Program-made: the position numbers and the translations under genes | Notes under the pieces: generated by a model | What the model saw: the letters and a program-made list of their open reading frames with translations, nothing else | Database searches by the model: none | Told to the model about the DNA's origin: nothing | Assembly: GCF_014451325.2 (NCBI RefSeq) | Contig: NZ_JACSCH020000007.1 | Location: 68,965-132,964 of the forward strand | Source: Streptomyces sp. CB02980 | Lineage (GTDB): Bacteria > Actinomycetota > Actinomycetes > Streptomycetales > Streptomycetaceae | DNA: 64,000 nt | Direction of reading: 5' to 3' | Shown here: one piece after another, positions 18,823-27,750 of the stretch | Position numbering within the stretch: the stretch's first letter is position 1 | Layout: each line of letters begins with the position of its first letter

Positions 18823-18886
18823 CGCCGCCGCCCGCCTTCGCGCGTCCCGGCCCTTCATGAACACGACGGGCGACTCATGGGCACGA

Positions 18887-18910
18887 AAGTTAGTCAGTAA
18901 TAACTAACCT
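18887..18910. promoter_or_regulatory. Second TetR-type operator upstream of the MFS gene
   Basis: AAGTTAGT, eight bases, then ACTAACCT. This is the same 24-base span and half-sites as the operator at 18222-18245 with one right-arm mismatch. It ends 18 bases before the transporter start, a position suited to blocking transcription. Confidence 0.82.
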
Positions 18911-18928
18911 GAGATCTGAGGGGCAGTA

Positions 18929-20374
18929 ATGAACCAGCCAGCAGCCCGCCGCGGTTCCGCCGCCTGGGCACTCGTCATCACCAGCGCCGCCGGCTTCATG
19001 GCGGCCCTCGACAACCTCGTCGTCACCACCGCCCTCCCCTCGATCCGCGAGGACCTGGGCGGAGCACTGCACGACCTCGAATGGACGGTGAGCGCGTACA
19101 CCCTCACGTTCGCCGTCCTGCTGATGTTCGGCGCGGCCCTCGGCGACCGCTTCGGCCGCCGCCGCCTCTTCCTCGTCGGACTCACCGTCTTCACCGGCGC
19201 CTCCGCCGCGGCCGCCCTCGCCCCCGGCATCGACGCGCTGATCGCCGCCCGCGCCGTCCAGGGCGTCGGCGCCGCGATCATGATGCCGCTCACGCTCACC
19301 CTGCTCACCGCGGCCGTCCCGGCCGCCAAGCGCGGCATGGCCTTCGGCATCTGGGGCGCCGTCCAGGGACTCGCCGTCGCCTCGGGCCCCCTCATCGGCG
19401 GCGTCCTCACCGAGCACCTCTCCTGGCAGTGGATCTTCTGGCTGAACGTCCCGCTCGGCCTCGCCCTGCTGCCGCTCGCCCGGCTGCGCCTCGCCGAGTC
19501 GCACGGCACCGGCGCCCGCCTCGACATCGCCGGCACGCTCCTCGCCAGCGGCGGCCTCTTCGGCATCGTGTACGGGCTGATCCGCGGCCCGATCGACGGC
19601 TGGACCTCCCTGACCGTCCTCACCGGACTGATCGCCGGCACCGCGCTCATCGGCGGATTCATCCACCACGGCATACGCGCCAAGGCGCCGATGCTGCCCA
19701 TGCGGCTTTTCCGCAACCGCGCCTTCGCCGGGATCAACGCGGCCAGCCTGCTGATGTTCCTCGGCATGTTCGGCTCGATCTTCCTGCTCAGCCAGTACAT
19801 GCAGGGCGTCCTCGGCTACTCGCCCACCGAGGCCGGGCTGCGGATGCTGCCCTGGACCGGTATGCCGATGATCGTCGCGCCGCTCGCGGGCGCCCTCTCC
19901 GACCGCGTCGGCGGCCGCCCGGTCGTCGCCGCGGGCCTCGCCCTCCAGGCGATCGGCCTCGCCTGGTTCGCGCTCGTCCTGACCCCCGACGCCTCGTACG
20001 CCGCCCAGCTCCCCGCCCTCGTCGTGAGCGGCATCGGCATGGCGCTGTACTTCGCACCGGCGGCCAACCTGGTGATGTCCAGCGTCCGCCCGTCCGAGCA
20101 GGGCATCGCCTCCGGCGCCAACAACGCGCTGCGCGAGGTCGGCGGCGCGCTCGGCGTCGCCGTGATGGCCTCGATCTTCGCCGCCCAGGGCGGCTACGAG
20201 TCCGGCCAGAGCTTCGTCGACGGCCTGCTGCCCGCGCTGTGGGTCGGCGCCGGGGCGGTGGCCCTCGGCGCGGTGGCGGTGCTGTTCGCGCCGTCGCGGC
20301 GCCAGGAGGCCCGGCGGAAGGCGGAGGGGGCGACCGAGGCGGAGGCCGGGGAGAAGGACCTGGTCGCCGTGTGA
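18929..20374 (+). CDS. MFS drug efflux transporter, DHA2 (14-TMS EmrB/QacA) family
   Basis: This 481-residue protein has about 14 hydrophobic helices. It carries the DHA2 N-terminal pattern FMAALDNLVVTTALPSIRED, motif A GAALGDRFGRRRLFLVG near residues 71-87, and the motif-C-like GAVQGLAVASGPLIGG stretch. It is expected to export a toxic compound in exchange for protons. The linked TetR gene and the duplicate operators indicate substrate-induced derepression. The last 25 residues are charged and cytoplasmic. Confidence 0.92.
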   Translation: MNQPAARRGSAAWALVITSAAGFMAALDNLVVTTALPSIREDLGGALHDLEWTVSAYTLTFAVLLMFGAALGDRFGRRRLFLVGLTVFTGASAAAALAPGIDALIAARAVQGVGAAIMMPLTLTLLTAAVPAAKRGMAFGIWGAVQGLAVASGPLIGGVLTEHLSWQWIFWLNVPLGLALLPLARLRLAESHGTGARLDIAGTLLASGGLFGIVYGLIRGPIDGWTSLTVLTGLIAGTALIGGFIHHGIRAKAPMLPMRLFRNRAFAGINAASLLMFLGMFGSIFLLSQYMQGVLGYSPTEAGLRMLPWTGMPMIVAPLAGALSDRVGGRPVVAAGLALQAIGLAWFALVLTPDASYAAQLPALVVSGIGMALYFAPAANLVMSSVRPSEQGIASGANNALREVGGALGVAVMASIFAAQGGYESGQSFVDGLLPALWVGAGAVALGAVAVLFAPSRRQEARRKAEGATEAEAGEKDLVAV

Positions 20375-20385
20375 ACGGCCCCCGC

Positions 20386-20428
20386 GCCGTCCCGGCCGGG
20401 AGACGAAACGTCTCCCGGCCGGGACGGC
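20386..20428 (+). terminator. Perfect 20-base inverted repeat between the MFS gene and murB
   Basis: Arms at 20386-20405 and 20409-20428 are exact reverse complements separated by only AAA. The GC-rich stem has no U tract. It can end the efflux transcript. Its right arm finishes 17 bases before the murB start, so it may also affect murB initiation. Confidence 0.78.
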
Positions 20429-20432
20429 CCCG

Positions 20433-20438
20433 TACCCT
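20433..20438 (+). promoter_or_regulatory. Candidate -10 box (TACCCT) for a leaderless murB transcript
   Basis: TACCCT matches the TANNNT actinobacterial -10 pattern and ends seven bases before the murB GTG. That spacing would place transcription start at the start codon. No ribosome binding site is seen upstream of that GTG. The -35 region would fall within the hairpin. This is an inference. Confidence 0.4.
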
Positions 20439-20445
20439 TGAGCCC

Positions 20446-21504
20446 GTGCAGCCTCTTCTCGACGCCCCCCTCGCGCCCCTGACCACCTTCCGGCTCGGCG
20501 GTCCCGCGACCCGGCTCGTCACCGCCACCACGGACGACGAGGTGGTCGCGGCCGTTCGCGAGGCCGACGCCACGGGGACGCCGCTGCTGATCATCGGCGG
20601 CGGGTCCAACCTCGTCATCGGCGACAAGGGCTTCGACGGCACCGCCCTGCGGATCGCGACCACGGGCTTCGCCCTCGACGGGACGAGGCTGGAGCTCGCC
20701 GCCGGTGAGGTCTGGACGGACGCCGTCGCCCGCACCGTCGAGGCCGGGCTCGCCGGGATCGAGTGCCTGGCCGGCATCCCCGGCTCGGCCGGCGCGACCC
20801 CGATCCAGAACGTCGGCGCGTACGGGCAGGACGTCTCCGCCACCGTGACCGAGGTCGTCGCCTACGACCGGCGCGCCGAGGAGACCGTCACCCTCACCAA
20901 CGCCGAGTGCGCCTTCTCGTACCGCCACAGCCTCTTCAAGGACCACCCCGACCGGTACGTGGTGCTGCGGGTCCGCTTCGAGCTGGAGGACGCGGACGGC
21001 CTGTCCGCGCCGATCAAGTACGCCGAGACCGCCCGCGCCCTCGGCGTCGGGGCGGGCGACCGGGTGCCGCTCGCGCAGGCCCGCGAGACCGTCCTGCGGC
21101 TGCGCGCCGGCAAGGGCATGGTCCTGGACCCGGCGGACCACGACACCTGGTCCGCGGGCTCCTTCTTCACCAACCCGATCCTCACGGCGGGGGAGTACGA
21201 GACCTTCCTCACGCGCGTGGCCGGGCGCCTCGGCGCGGACGTCACCCCGCCGGCCTTCCCCGCGGGCGGCGACGGCGCCGTGAAGACCTCCGCCGCCTGG
21301 CTGATCGACAAGGCCGGGTTCACCAAGGGGTACGGCTCCGGGCCCGCGCGGATCTCCACCAAGCACACGCTCGCGCTGACCAACCGGGGCGAGGCGACCA
21401 CCGAGGACCTGCTCGCGCTGGCCCGTGAGGTCGTCGCCGGGGTCCACGAGGCGTTCGGGATCACGCTGGTCAACGAGCCCGTGACGGTCGGCGTCAGCCT
21501 CTAA
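20446..21504 (+). CDS. murB: UDP-N-acetylenolpyruvoylglucosamine reductase
   Basis: MurB uses FAD and NADPH to make UDP-N-acetylmuramic acid for peptidoglycan. The 352-residue protein has the FAD-binding LLIIGGGSNLVIGDKGFDG, GIPGSAGATPIQNVGAYGQD, the active-site Ser in WSAGSFFTNP, and the C-terminal Glu in NEPVTVG. GTG 20446 is the nearest start before LLDAPLAPLTTFRLGGP. An upstream TTG at 20438 is possible. Confidence 0.96.
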   Translation: MQPLLDAPLAPLTTFRLGGPATRLVTATTDDEVVAAVREADATGTPLLIIGGGSNLVIGDKGFDGTALRIATTGFALDGTRLELAAGEVWTDAVARTVEAGLAGIECLAGIPGSAGATPIQNVGAYGQDVSATVTEVVAYDRRAEETVTLTNAECAFSYRHSLFKDHPDRYVVLRVRFELEDADGLSAPIKYAETARALGVGAGDRVPLAQARETVLRLRAGKGMVLDPADHDTWSAGSFFTNPILTAGEYETFLTRVAGRLGADVTPPAFPAGGDGAVKTSAAWLIDKAGFTKGYGSGPARISTKHTLALTNRGEATTEDLLALAREVVAGVHEAFGITLVNEPVTVGVSL

Positions 21505-21545
21505 AACGTTTGTGCGGGACCCGCGCGGGGCCGCAGTCTTTCGGG

Positions 21546-22259
21546 ATGCGTCTCAAGGCCCGGGAGTACCGGATCCGCGCGGGGGAGCGCGAGCACCGGG
21601 TCGTCCGGCCGTGGCCCCCGTTGCGGCACACCACGGTCAACTCGCCCCTCCACGACCGCTGGGGCTATCTCGTCGGCGACCACGACGGCCTCGCCCGGCT
21701 CGCCGCGCTCTTCTCCTTCGCCGCGTTCTCCCGGCACACGCTCGTCCACGTCCCGCTGCGCGACAGCCTGCCGCGCGCCTACGCGCCGGGCACCCCCGTC
21801 GACCTCGTCCTCGCCCACCGGGACACCGGTGGCCTGCGCCCCTCCGCATGGCCCGCGCTGCGCGGCCGGCTCCGCGACGGGCGGCCGCTGACCCTCCGTA
21901 CCGACGAGCGGCGCACCGCCGACCGCGCCGCCGCCTGGGAAGCGGCCCCCGAGCGGGTCGCCGGACGGCTCCGGCCCGCCGTGCACGCCCGCACGCTCTT
22001 CCTCTTCGGCGACCGGGACGTGCTCTGCGCCGCCGCAGGGGAGCTCGCCGTCGCGGCGGGACACGGGCCGCTGCACGAGCGGGCTCCGAAGGGCCACGAC
22101 GTCCTGCTCGCCTCGCTGACCCCGTTCCTGGAGCAGCCCGCCTCCGGACGGGACCTCACCGAGGTGGACATCGGCTTCCAGGCCCGGCCCCCGCTGCACC
22201 GCTTCACCCCACCGGGACGGCCAGCCAGTCGTCGATCCCGGACAGCAGCTTCTCCCTGA
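21546..22259 (+). CDS. Conserved-looking hypothetical protein
   Basis: This soluble protein of 237 residues has no domain I recognise. It begins MRLKAREYRIRAGEREHRVVRPWPPLRH and contains WGYLVGDHDGLARLAALFSF near residues 39-58. It has no signal peptide or membrane helix. Charge distribution and codon use fit a real gene. Its 3' end overlaps the convergent adenosine deaminase gene by 56 bases, so one of the two stops may be read through a shared tail. The start follows CTTTCGGG, a weak ribosome binding site. Confidence 0.6.
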   Translation: MRLKAREYRIRAGEREHRVVRPWPPLRHTTVNSPLHDRWGYLVGDHDGLARLAALFSFAAFSRHTLVHVPLRDSLPRAYAPGTPVDLVLAHRDTGGLRPSAWPALRGRLRDGRPLTLRTDERRTADRAAAWEAAPERVAGRLRPAVHARTLFLFGDRDVLCAAAGELAVAAGHGPLHERAPKGHDVLLASLTPFLEQPASGRDLTEVDIGFQARPPLHRFTPPGRPASRRSRTAASP

Positions 22260-23235
22260 TGTCCTCCGGCGCCGCCGAGCCGCGGACCGACTGCCGGGCC
22301 AGTTCCGCCAGTTCCGGGTCCGTGAAGCCGTGGTGCCTGCGGGCGATCTCGTACTGCGCCGCCAGGCGGGAGCCGAAGAGCAGGGGGTCGTCCGCGCCGA
22401 GGGCCATCGGGACCCCCGCCTCGAAGAGCGTCCGCAGCGGGACGTCCTCGTGCTTCTCGTACACCCCGAGGGCCACGTTGGACGCCGGGCAGACCTCACA
22501 GGTCACCCCCCGCTCCGCGAGCTTGCGCAGCAGTCGCGGGTCCTCGGCGGACCGGACTCCGTGGCCGACCCGGGACGCCCGCAGATCGTCCAGACAGTCC
22601 CGTACGGACGCCGGACCCGTCAGTTCGCCGCCGTGCGGGGCCGCGAGCAGGCCGCCCTCGCGCGCGATGGCGAAGGCCCGGTCGAAGTCCCGCGCCAGGC
22701 CGCGCCGCTCGTCGTTGGAGAGCCCGAAGCCGACCACGCCCCGGCCCGCGAACCGCACGGCGAGCCGGGCGAGCGTCCGCGCCTCCAGGGGGTGCTTCAT
22801 CCGGTTCGCCGCGACGAGCACCCGCATCCCGAGCCCGGTCTCCCGCGAGGCCGCGTCGACCGCGTCGAGGATGATCTCCAGGGCAGGGATGAGTCCGCCG
22901 AGGTGCGGGGCGTACGAGGTGGGGTCGACCTGGATCTCCAGCCAGCCGGAGCCGTCCCGGACGTCCTCCTGGGCCGCCTCGCGGACGAGCCGCTGGATGT
23001 CCTCGGGAGTGCGCAGGCAGGAGCGGGCGATGTCGTACAGCCGCTGGAAGCGGAACCAGCCGCGCTCGTCGGTCGCCCGCAGCTTCGGAGGCGTACCACT
23101 GCTCAGCGCCTCGGGAAGGTGCACGCCGTACTTGTCGGCCAGCTCGATCAGGGTGGTGGGCCGCATCGAACCGGTGAAGTGCAGGTGCAGATGGGCCTTG
23201 GGCAGCTGGGTGAGATCGCGGTAAACGTGCTCCAT
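22204..23235 (-). CDS. add: Adenosine deaminase
   Basis: This 343-residue purine-salvage enzyme of the amidohydrolase superfamily has the zinc ligands in KAHLHLHFTGS, the catalytic Glu in APHGGELTG, a SRVGHGVRS motif and the terminal metal Asp pair in LGADDPLLFG. The ATG at 23235 begins MEHVYRDLTQLPKAHLH. A GTG/ATG further upstream at 23271 is possible but unnecessary. It lies downstream of the aspC terminator and so has its own promoter region of about 60 bases. Confidence 0.94.
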   Translation of the reverse strand: MEHVYRDLTQLPKAHLHLHFTGSMRPTTLIELADKYGVHLPEALSSGTPPKLRATDERGWFRFQRLYDIARSCLRTPEDIQRLVREAAQEDVRDGSGWLEIQVDPTSYAPHLGGLIPALEIILDAVDAASRETGLGMRVLVAANRMKHPLEARTLARLAVRFAGRGVVGFGLSNDERRGLARDFDRAFAIAREGGLLAAPHGGELTGPASVRDCLDDLRASRVGHGVRSAEDPRLLRKLAERGVTCEVCPASNVALGVYEKHEDVPLRTLFEAGVPMALGADDPLLFGSRLAAQYEIARRHHGFTDPELAELARQSVRGSAAPEDIREKLLSGIDDWLAVPVG

Positions 23236-23297
23236 TGGCTGATCCTGCCGCACCCGAATGGACGAAGGCACCCCGTTTCCCCGATCGGGACCTTGCT

Positions 23298-23341
23298 AGA
23301 ACGCAAAAACGGGCCCCCGGCTCCGAAGAACCGGGGGCCCG
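23298..23341 (-). terminator. Rho-independent terminator of the aminotransferase gene
   Basis: On the minus strand, an 11-base-pair stem (23341-23331 with 23320-23310) is followed by GTTTTTGCGTT. It sits 12 bases after the aspC stop and ends that transcript before the add promoter. Confidence 0.9.
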
Positions 23342-23353
23342 CGAGGAGTGCGA

Positions 23354-24580
23354 TCAGTCCGTCGCCTCGGCGAGGAGCTTCTGCAGGCGGGACACGCCCT
23401 CCACCAGGTCCTCGTCACCCAGCGCGTACGACAGGCGCAGGTAGCCCGGCGTGCCGAAGGCCTCGCCCGGGACGACCGCGACCTCGGCCTCGTCCAGGAT
23501 CAGGGCGGCCAGCTCGACGGAGGTCTGCGGGCGCTTGCCGCGGATCTCCTTGCCGAGCAGGGCCTTCACCGAGGGGTACGCGTAGAACGCGCCCTCCGGC
23601 GTCGGGCAGTACACGCCCTCGATCTCGTTGAGCATCCGCACGATCGTCTGGCGGCGACGGTCGAAGGCGGTCCGCATCTCCGCGACGGCGTCCAGGTTGC
23701 CCGAGACGGCGGCGAGGGCGGCGATCTGCGCCACGTTGCTCACGTTGGACGTGGCGTGCGACTGCAGGTTCGTCGCGGCCTTCACGACGTCCTTCGGGCC
23801 CACGATCCACCCGACGCGCCAGCCCGTCATCGCGTACGTCTTCGCGACACCGTTGACCACGATGCACTTGTCGCGCAGCTCGGGGACGATCGCCGGCAGC
23901 GAGGTGAACTTCGCGTCCCCGTAGACGAGGTGCTCGTAGATCTCGTCGGTGAGGACCCACAGGCCGTGCTCGACGGCCCAGCGGCCGATCGCCTCGGCGT
24001 CGGCCTCGGTGTACACCGCGCCGGTCGGGTTGGACGGCGAGACGAAGAGGACGACCTTGGTCCGCTCCGTACGGGCCGCCTCCAGCTGCTCCACCGACAC
24101 CCGGTAGCCGGTGGTCTCGTCGGCCACGACCTCCACCGGGACACCGCCCGCGAGGCGGATCGACTCCGGGTACGTCGTCCAGTACGGCGCCGGGACGATG
24201 ACCTCGTCGCCCGGGTCGAGGATCGCGGCGAACGCCTCGTAGATCGCCTGCTTGCCGCCGTTGGTCACCAGGATCTGGGAGGCTTCGACCTCGTAGCCGG
24301 AGTCGCGCAGCGTCTTGGCGGCGATGGCGGCCTTCAGCTCCGGCAGACCGCCGGCCGGCGTGTAGCGGTGGTACTTCGGGTTCTTGCAGGCCTCGATGGC
24401 CGCGTCGACGATGTAGTCCGGGGTCGGGAAGTCGGGCTCACCCGCGCCGAAACCGATCACCGGGCGCCCGGCGGCCTTGAGGGCCTTGGCCTTGGCGTCG
24501 ACGGCGAGGGTGGCGGACTCGGAGATCGCACCGATCCGGGCGGAGACCCGACGCTCGGTGGGAGGGGTAGCAGCGCTCAT
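23354..24580 (-). CDS. aspC: Pyridoxal-phosphate aspartate-type aminotransferase
   Basis: This class I aminotransferase has 408 residues. It carries [13 protein letters not shown] near the start, the [10 protein letters not shown] and [11 protein letters not shown] motifs, and the Schiff-base Lys in [16 protein letters not shown] near residue 246. The [12 protein letters not shown] beginning is usual for streptomycete AspC. ATG 24580 was chosen because the longer frame upstream is non-conserved and Arg-rich. It stands between tRNA-Trp, on the other strand, and add. Confidence 0.95.
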   Translation of the reverse strand: MSAATPPTERRVSARIGAISESATLAVDAKAKALKAAGRPVIGFGAGEPDFPTPDYIVDAAIEACKNPKYHRYTPAGGLPELKAAIAAKTLRDSGYEVEASQILVTNGGKQAIYEAFAAILDPGDEVIVPAPYWTTYPESIRLAGGVPVEVVADETTGYRVSVEQLEAARTERTKVVLFVSPSNPTGAVYTEADAEAIGRWAVEHGLWVLTDEIYEHLVYGDAKFTSLPAIVPELRDKCIVVNGVAKTYAMTGWRVGWIVGPKDVVKAATNLQSHATSNVSNVAQIAALAAVSGNLDAVAEMRTAFDRRRQTIVRMLNEIEGVYCPTPEGAFYAYPSVKALLGKEIRGKRPQTSVELAALILDEAEVAVVPGEAFGTPGYLRLSYALGDEDLVEGVSRLQKLLAEATD

Positions 24581-24787
24581 ACGGCCCATCGTCCCAGACC
24601 TCATCAAGGCCCGGCACACAGGTTTCACGGACCGGACAGGAACGGTCATTCCCGGTCGTACGCGCGTCCGACGGCAGGCCGGTCGTGGTTTCTGTTCGAC
24701 GTGGGGGCCCCTGACCACGTATGCTCACTCCTCGTTGGCCCGCAGCAACCACATCTCACGATGCGGTACGTTGAGGGACACCAACAA

Positions 24788-24860
24788 AGGGTCGTAGCTC
24801 AATTGGTAGAGCACCGGTCTCCAAAACCGGCGGTTGGGGGTTCAAGTCCCTCCGGCCCTG
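24788..24860 (+). tRNA. tRNA-Trp (CCA anticodon)
   Basis: The acceptor AGGGTCG pairs with CGGCCCT (one T-G). The anticodon stem CCGGT/ACCGG holds loop CTCCAAA, and the T arm is GGGGG-TTCAAGT-CCCTC. It is 73 bases long and CCA is not encoded. It lies directly upstream of secE, a classical actinobacterial arrangement. Confidence 0.97.
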
Positions 24861-24963
24861 CTACACACACCGCCAGGTGTTGTGCGCATGTACGTACTTC
24901 ATTGCACCGCCGTGCGGCTCCACCCGGGCGCGGCACGGCCGACCCGGAATCAGGTGAGAGATC

Positions 24964-25251
24964 GTGACGGACGCCGTAGGCTCCATCGACATGCCTGATG
25001 CCGATGACGAGGCCTCCGAGTCGAAGAAGAAGTCCCGCAAGGGCGGCAAGCGCGGAAAGAAGGGCCCCCTGGGCCGTCTCGCGCTCTTCTACCGACAGAT
25101 CGTCGCCGAGCTCCGCAAGGTCGTCTGGCCCACGCGCAGCCAGCTTTCGACGTACACCACCGTGGTGATTGTCTTCGTCGTCATCATGATCGGCCTTGTC
25201 ACCGTGATTGACTATGGCTTCCAGGAAGCAGTCAAGTACGTCTTCGGCTGA
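24964..25251 (+). CDS. secE: Preprotein translocase subunit SecE
   Basis: This 95-residue essential SecYEG subunit has a hydrophilic Lys-rich N-terminus, the conserved cytoplasmic helix [20 protein letters not shown] and one C-terminal membrane helix ([20 protein letters not shown]). GTG start after a GTGAGAG purine run. It is followed 44 bases later by nusG and forms the secE-nusG operon. Confidence 0.97.
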   Translation: MTDAVGSIDMPDADDEASESKKKSRKGGKRGKKGPLGRLALFYRQIVAELRKVVWPTRSQLSTYTTVVIVFVVIMIGLVTVIDYGFQEAVKYVFG

Positions 25252-25295
25252 CTTTTTGTTCCACCCCATCTGTATCGCAGGAAGAAGCAGCCACC

Positions 25296-26234
25296 GTGTC
25301 TGACGCGAACCTGAACGACGCCTTCGAGTCCGAGTCCGTCGAGGACGAGCTGGACATCGTCGAGGCCGCCGACGAGGACCAGGCAGACGCTGCTGACGAC
25401 GTTGCCGGCGAGGCCGCCGAGGAAGCCGCTCTCCAGGTCGAGGACGAGGACCAGGACGAGGCGGAGTCCGACGAGGACGCTGACGCCGAGGACGACGAGT
25501 CCGACGCCGAGGACGACGAGTCCGTCGCTGAAGGTGACGAGGACGACGAGTCCGTCGCCGACGAGGTCGAGGACGCCGAGGAAGAGACCGAGGAGGAGGC
25601 CGAGCCGGCCGCCCCGGTCGACCCGGTCGCCGCGCTCCGCGAGGAGCTGCGCACCCTGCCCGGCGAGTGGTACGTCATCCACACCTACGCGGGCTACGAG
25701 AAGCGTGTGAAGGCCAACCTCGAGCAGCGTGCCGTCTCGCTCAACGTCGAGGACTTCATCTACCAGGCCGAGGTCCCCGAGGAAGAGATCGTCCAGATCA
25801 AGGGCGGCGAGCGGAAGAACGTCAAGCAGAACAAGCTTCCCGGCTACGTTCTCGTCCGCATGGACCTGACGAACGAGTCCTGGGGCGTCGTCCGCAACAC
25901 CCCCGGCGTCACCGGCTTCGTGGGCAACGCCTACGACCCGTACCCGCTGACCCTGGACGAGATCGTCAAGATGCTCGCCCCGGAGGCCGAGGAGAAGGCC
26001 GCCCGCGAGGCCGCCGAGGCCGAGGGCAAGCCGGCTCCGGCCCGCAAGCTGGAGGTCCAGGTGCTGGACTTCGAGGTCGGCGACTCGGTCACCGTCACCG
26101 ACGGCCCCTTCGCCACCCTCCAGGCGACCATCAACGAGATCAACCCCGACTCGAAGAAGGTCAAGGGCCTCGTCGAGATCTTCGGTCGCGAGACCCCGGT
26201 CGAGCTCAGCTTCGACCAGATCCAGAAGAACTGA
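25296..26234 (+). CDS. nusG: Transcription termination/antitermination factor NusG with an acidic N-terminal extension
   Basis: NusG binds RNA polymerase, and its KOW domain links to Rho or S10. The 312-residue protein has a highly acidic Asp/Glu-rich region of about 115 residues, with repeated DAEDDES units, before the NGN domain ([21 protein letters not shown], about residues 126-146). The KOW domain near residues 262-310 contains [20 protein letters not shown]. coli NusG is about 181 residues, so the extension is the odd part. GTG start preceded by GCAGGAAGAAGC. Confidence 0.96.
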   Translation: MSDANLNDAFESESVEDELDIVEAADEDQADAADDVAGEAAEEAALQVEDEDQDEAESDEDADAEDDESDAEDDESVAEGDEDDESVADEVEDAEEETEEEAEPAAPVDPVAALREELRTLPGEWYVIHTYAGYEKRVKANLEQRAVSLNVEDFIYQAEVPEEEIVQIKGGERKNVKQNKLPGYVLVRMDLTNESWGVVRNTPGVTGFVGNAYDPYPLTLDEIVKMLAPEAEEKAAREAAEAEGKPAPARKLEVQVLDFEVGDSVTVTDGPFATLQATINEINPDSKKVKGLVEIFGRETPVELSFDQIQKN

Positions 26235-26251
26235 TCTCACAAGTTTCCGAC

Positions 26252-26296
26252 CAGGTCAGAGTGGCTCTTGCAGCCGCTCTGACCTGCTCGGTTTTT
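26252..26296 (+). terminator. Rho-independent terminator after nusG
   Basis: A 14-base-pair stem (26252-26265 with 26273-26286, one G-T) is followed by CTCG and TTTTT. It closes the secE-nusG transcript. Confidence 0.88.
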
Positions 26297-26392
26297 GGCC
26301 GCGCGCCTATACCCGTTATCGTTGTGCGGTATGCCTCCATCCGGATGACCGGATGGCGGGCTGAACACTCTCACTAGGACCCGGAGAGAGCA

Positions 26393-26827
26393 ATGCCTCC
26401 CAAGAAGAAGAAGGTCACGGGGCTTATCAAGCTCCAGATCAACGCTGGTGCGGCCAACCCGGCCCCGCCGGTCGGTCCCGCGCTGGGCCAGCACGGCGTC
26501 AACATCATGGAGTTCTGCAAGGCCTACAACGCCGCGACCGAGTCGCAGCGTGGCATGGTCGTGCCGGTGGAGATCACGGTCTACGACGACCGCTCCTTCA
26601 CCTTCATCACCAAGACTCCGCCGGCCGCCAGGCTGATCCTCAAGGCCGCTGGTGTGGACAAGGGCTCCGGCGAGCCGCACAAGACCAAGGTCGCCAAGCT
26701 CACGGCTGCCCAGGTCCGCGAGATCGCCACGGTCAAGCTCCCCGACCTGAACGCCAACGACCTGGACGCCGCGTCCAAGATCATCGCTGGCACCGCCCGT
26801 TCCATGGGCATCACGGTCGAGGGCTGA
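26393..26827 (+). CDS. rplK: 50S ribosomal protein L11
   Basis: This 144-residue ribosomal GTPase-centre protein has [20 protein letters not shown] in its N-terminal domain, the region contacted by thiopeptide antibiotics, and a typical C-terminal rRNA-binding part ending in [13 protein letters not shown] follows CCGGAGAGAGCA. It is paired with rplA 79 bases downstream. Confidence 0.98.
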
Positions 26828-26906
26828 TCACCCCCCCTCGTGACCTAGTGGTAGGGCCAGCGCCGGCCCGCACCACGACTCCACACCTGAACCAACAGGA
26901 GAAGCA

Positions 26907-27635
26907 GTGAAGCGCAGCAAGACCCTCCGCGCAGCGGACGCCAAGATCGACAGCGAGAAGCTCTACGCTCCTCTCGAGGCCGTCCGTCTCGCCAAGGACA
27001 CCTCCAGCACGAAGTTCGACGGCACCGTCGAGGTCGCCTTCCGCCTGGGCGTCGACCCGCGCAAGGCCGACCAGATGGTCCGTGGCACCGTGAACCTTCC
27101 GCACGGCACCGGCAAGACCGCCCGGGTCCTGGTCTTCGCGACCGGTGACCGTGCCGAGGCCGCGATCGCCGCGGGCGCCGACATCGTCGGCTCCGACGAG
27201 CTCATCGACGAGATCTCCAAGGGCAACCGCCTGAACGAGTTCGACGCCGTTGTGGCCACCCCGGACCTCATGGGCAAGGTCGGCCGCCTCGGCCGCGTCC
27301 TCGGCCCGCGTGGTCTCATGCCGAACCCCAAGGTCGGCACCGTCACCCCCGATGTCGCCAAGGCTGTCAACGAGATCAAGGGCGGCAAGATCGAGTTCCG
27401 CGTCGACAAGCACTCGAACCTGCACTTCATCATCGGCAAGGTCTCCTTCGATGAGACGAAGCTGGTCGAGAACTACGCCGCGGCCCTGGACGAGATCCTT
27501 CGTCTGAAGCCGTCCGCCGCGAAGGGTCGCTACATCAAGAAGGCGACCATCACGACGACGATGGGCCCCGGCATCCCGCTGGACTCGAACCGCACCCGCA
27601 ACCTCCTCGTCGAGGAGGACCCGGCCGCGGTCTGA
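26907..27635 (+). CDS. rplA: 50S ribosomal protein L1
   Basis: This 242-residue L1-stalk protein contains [20 protein letters not shown], the signature of the family, near residues 127-146. GTG start with CAGGAGAAGCA upstream. In other bacteria L1 represses its own L11-L1 operon by binding the leader. Whether that happens here cannot be read directly. A strong terminator follows. Confidence 0.98.
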   Translation: MKRSKTLRAADAKIDSEKLYAPLEAVRLAKDTSSTKFDGTVEVAFRLGVDPRKADQMVRGTVNLPHGTGKTARVLVFATGDRAEAAIAAGADIVGSDELIDEISKGNRLNEFDAVVATPDLMGKVGRLGRVLGPRGLMPNPKVGTVTPDVAKAVNEIKGGKIEFRVDKHSNLHFIIGKVSFDETKLVENYAAALDEILRLKPSAAKGRYIKKATITTTMGPGIPLDSNRTRNLLVEEDPAAV

Positions 27636-27662
27636 GCCCTTCCGGCTCACTGAGTGGTCAGT

Positions 27663-27701
27663 CGGCCCCGCACCTCTTCGGAGGTGCGGGGCCGGCTTTT
27701 T
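27663..27701 (+). terminator. Rho-independent terminator after rplA
   Basis: A perfect 14-base-pair stem with TTCG loop (27663-27676 and 27681-27694) is followed by GCTTTTT. It ends the rplK-rplA operon ahead of the lipoprotein gene. Confidence 0.92.
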
Positions 27702-27750
27702 GTTACGGTGCGAGGGACCGTACGAAGCTGTCCAAGGGGTGGGGGAACAG

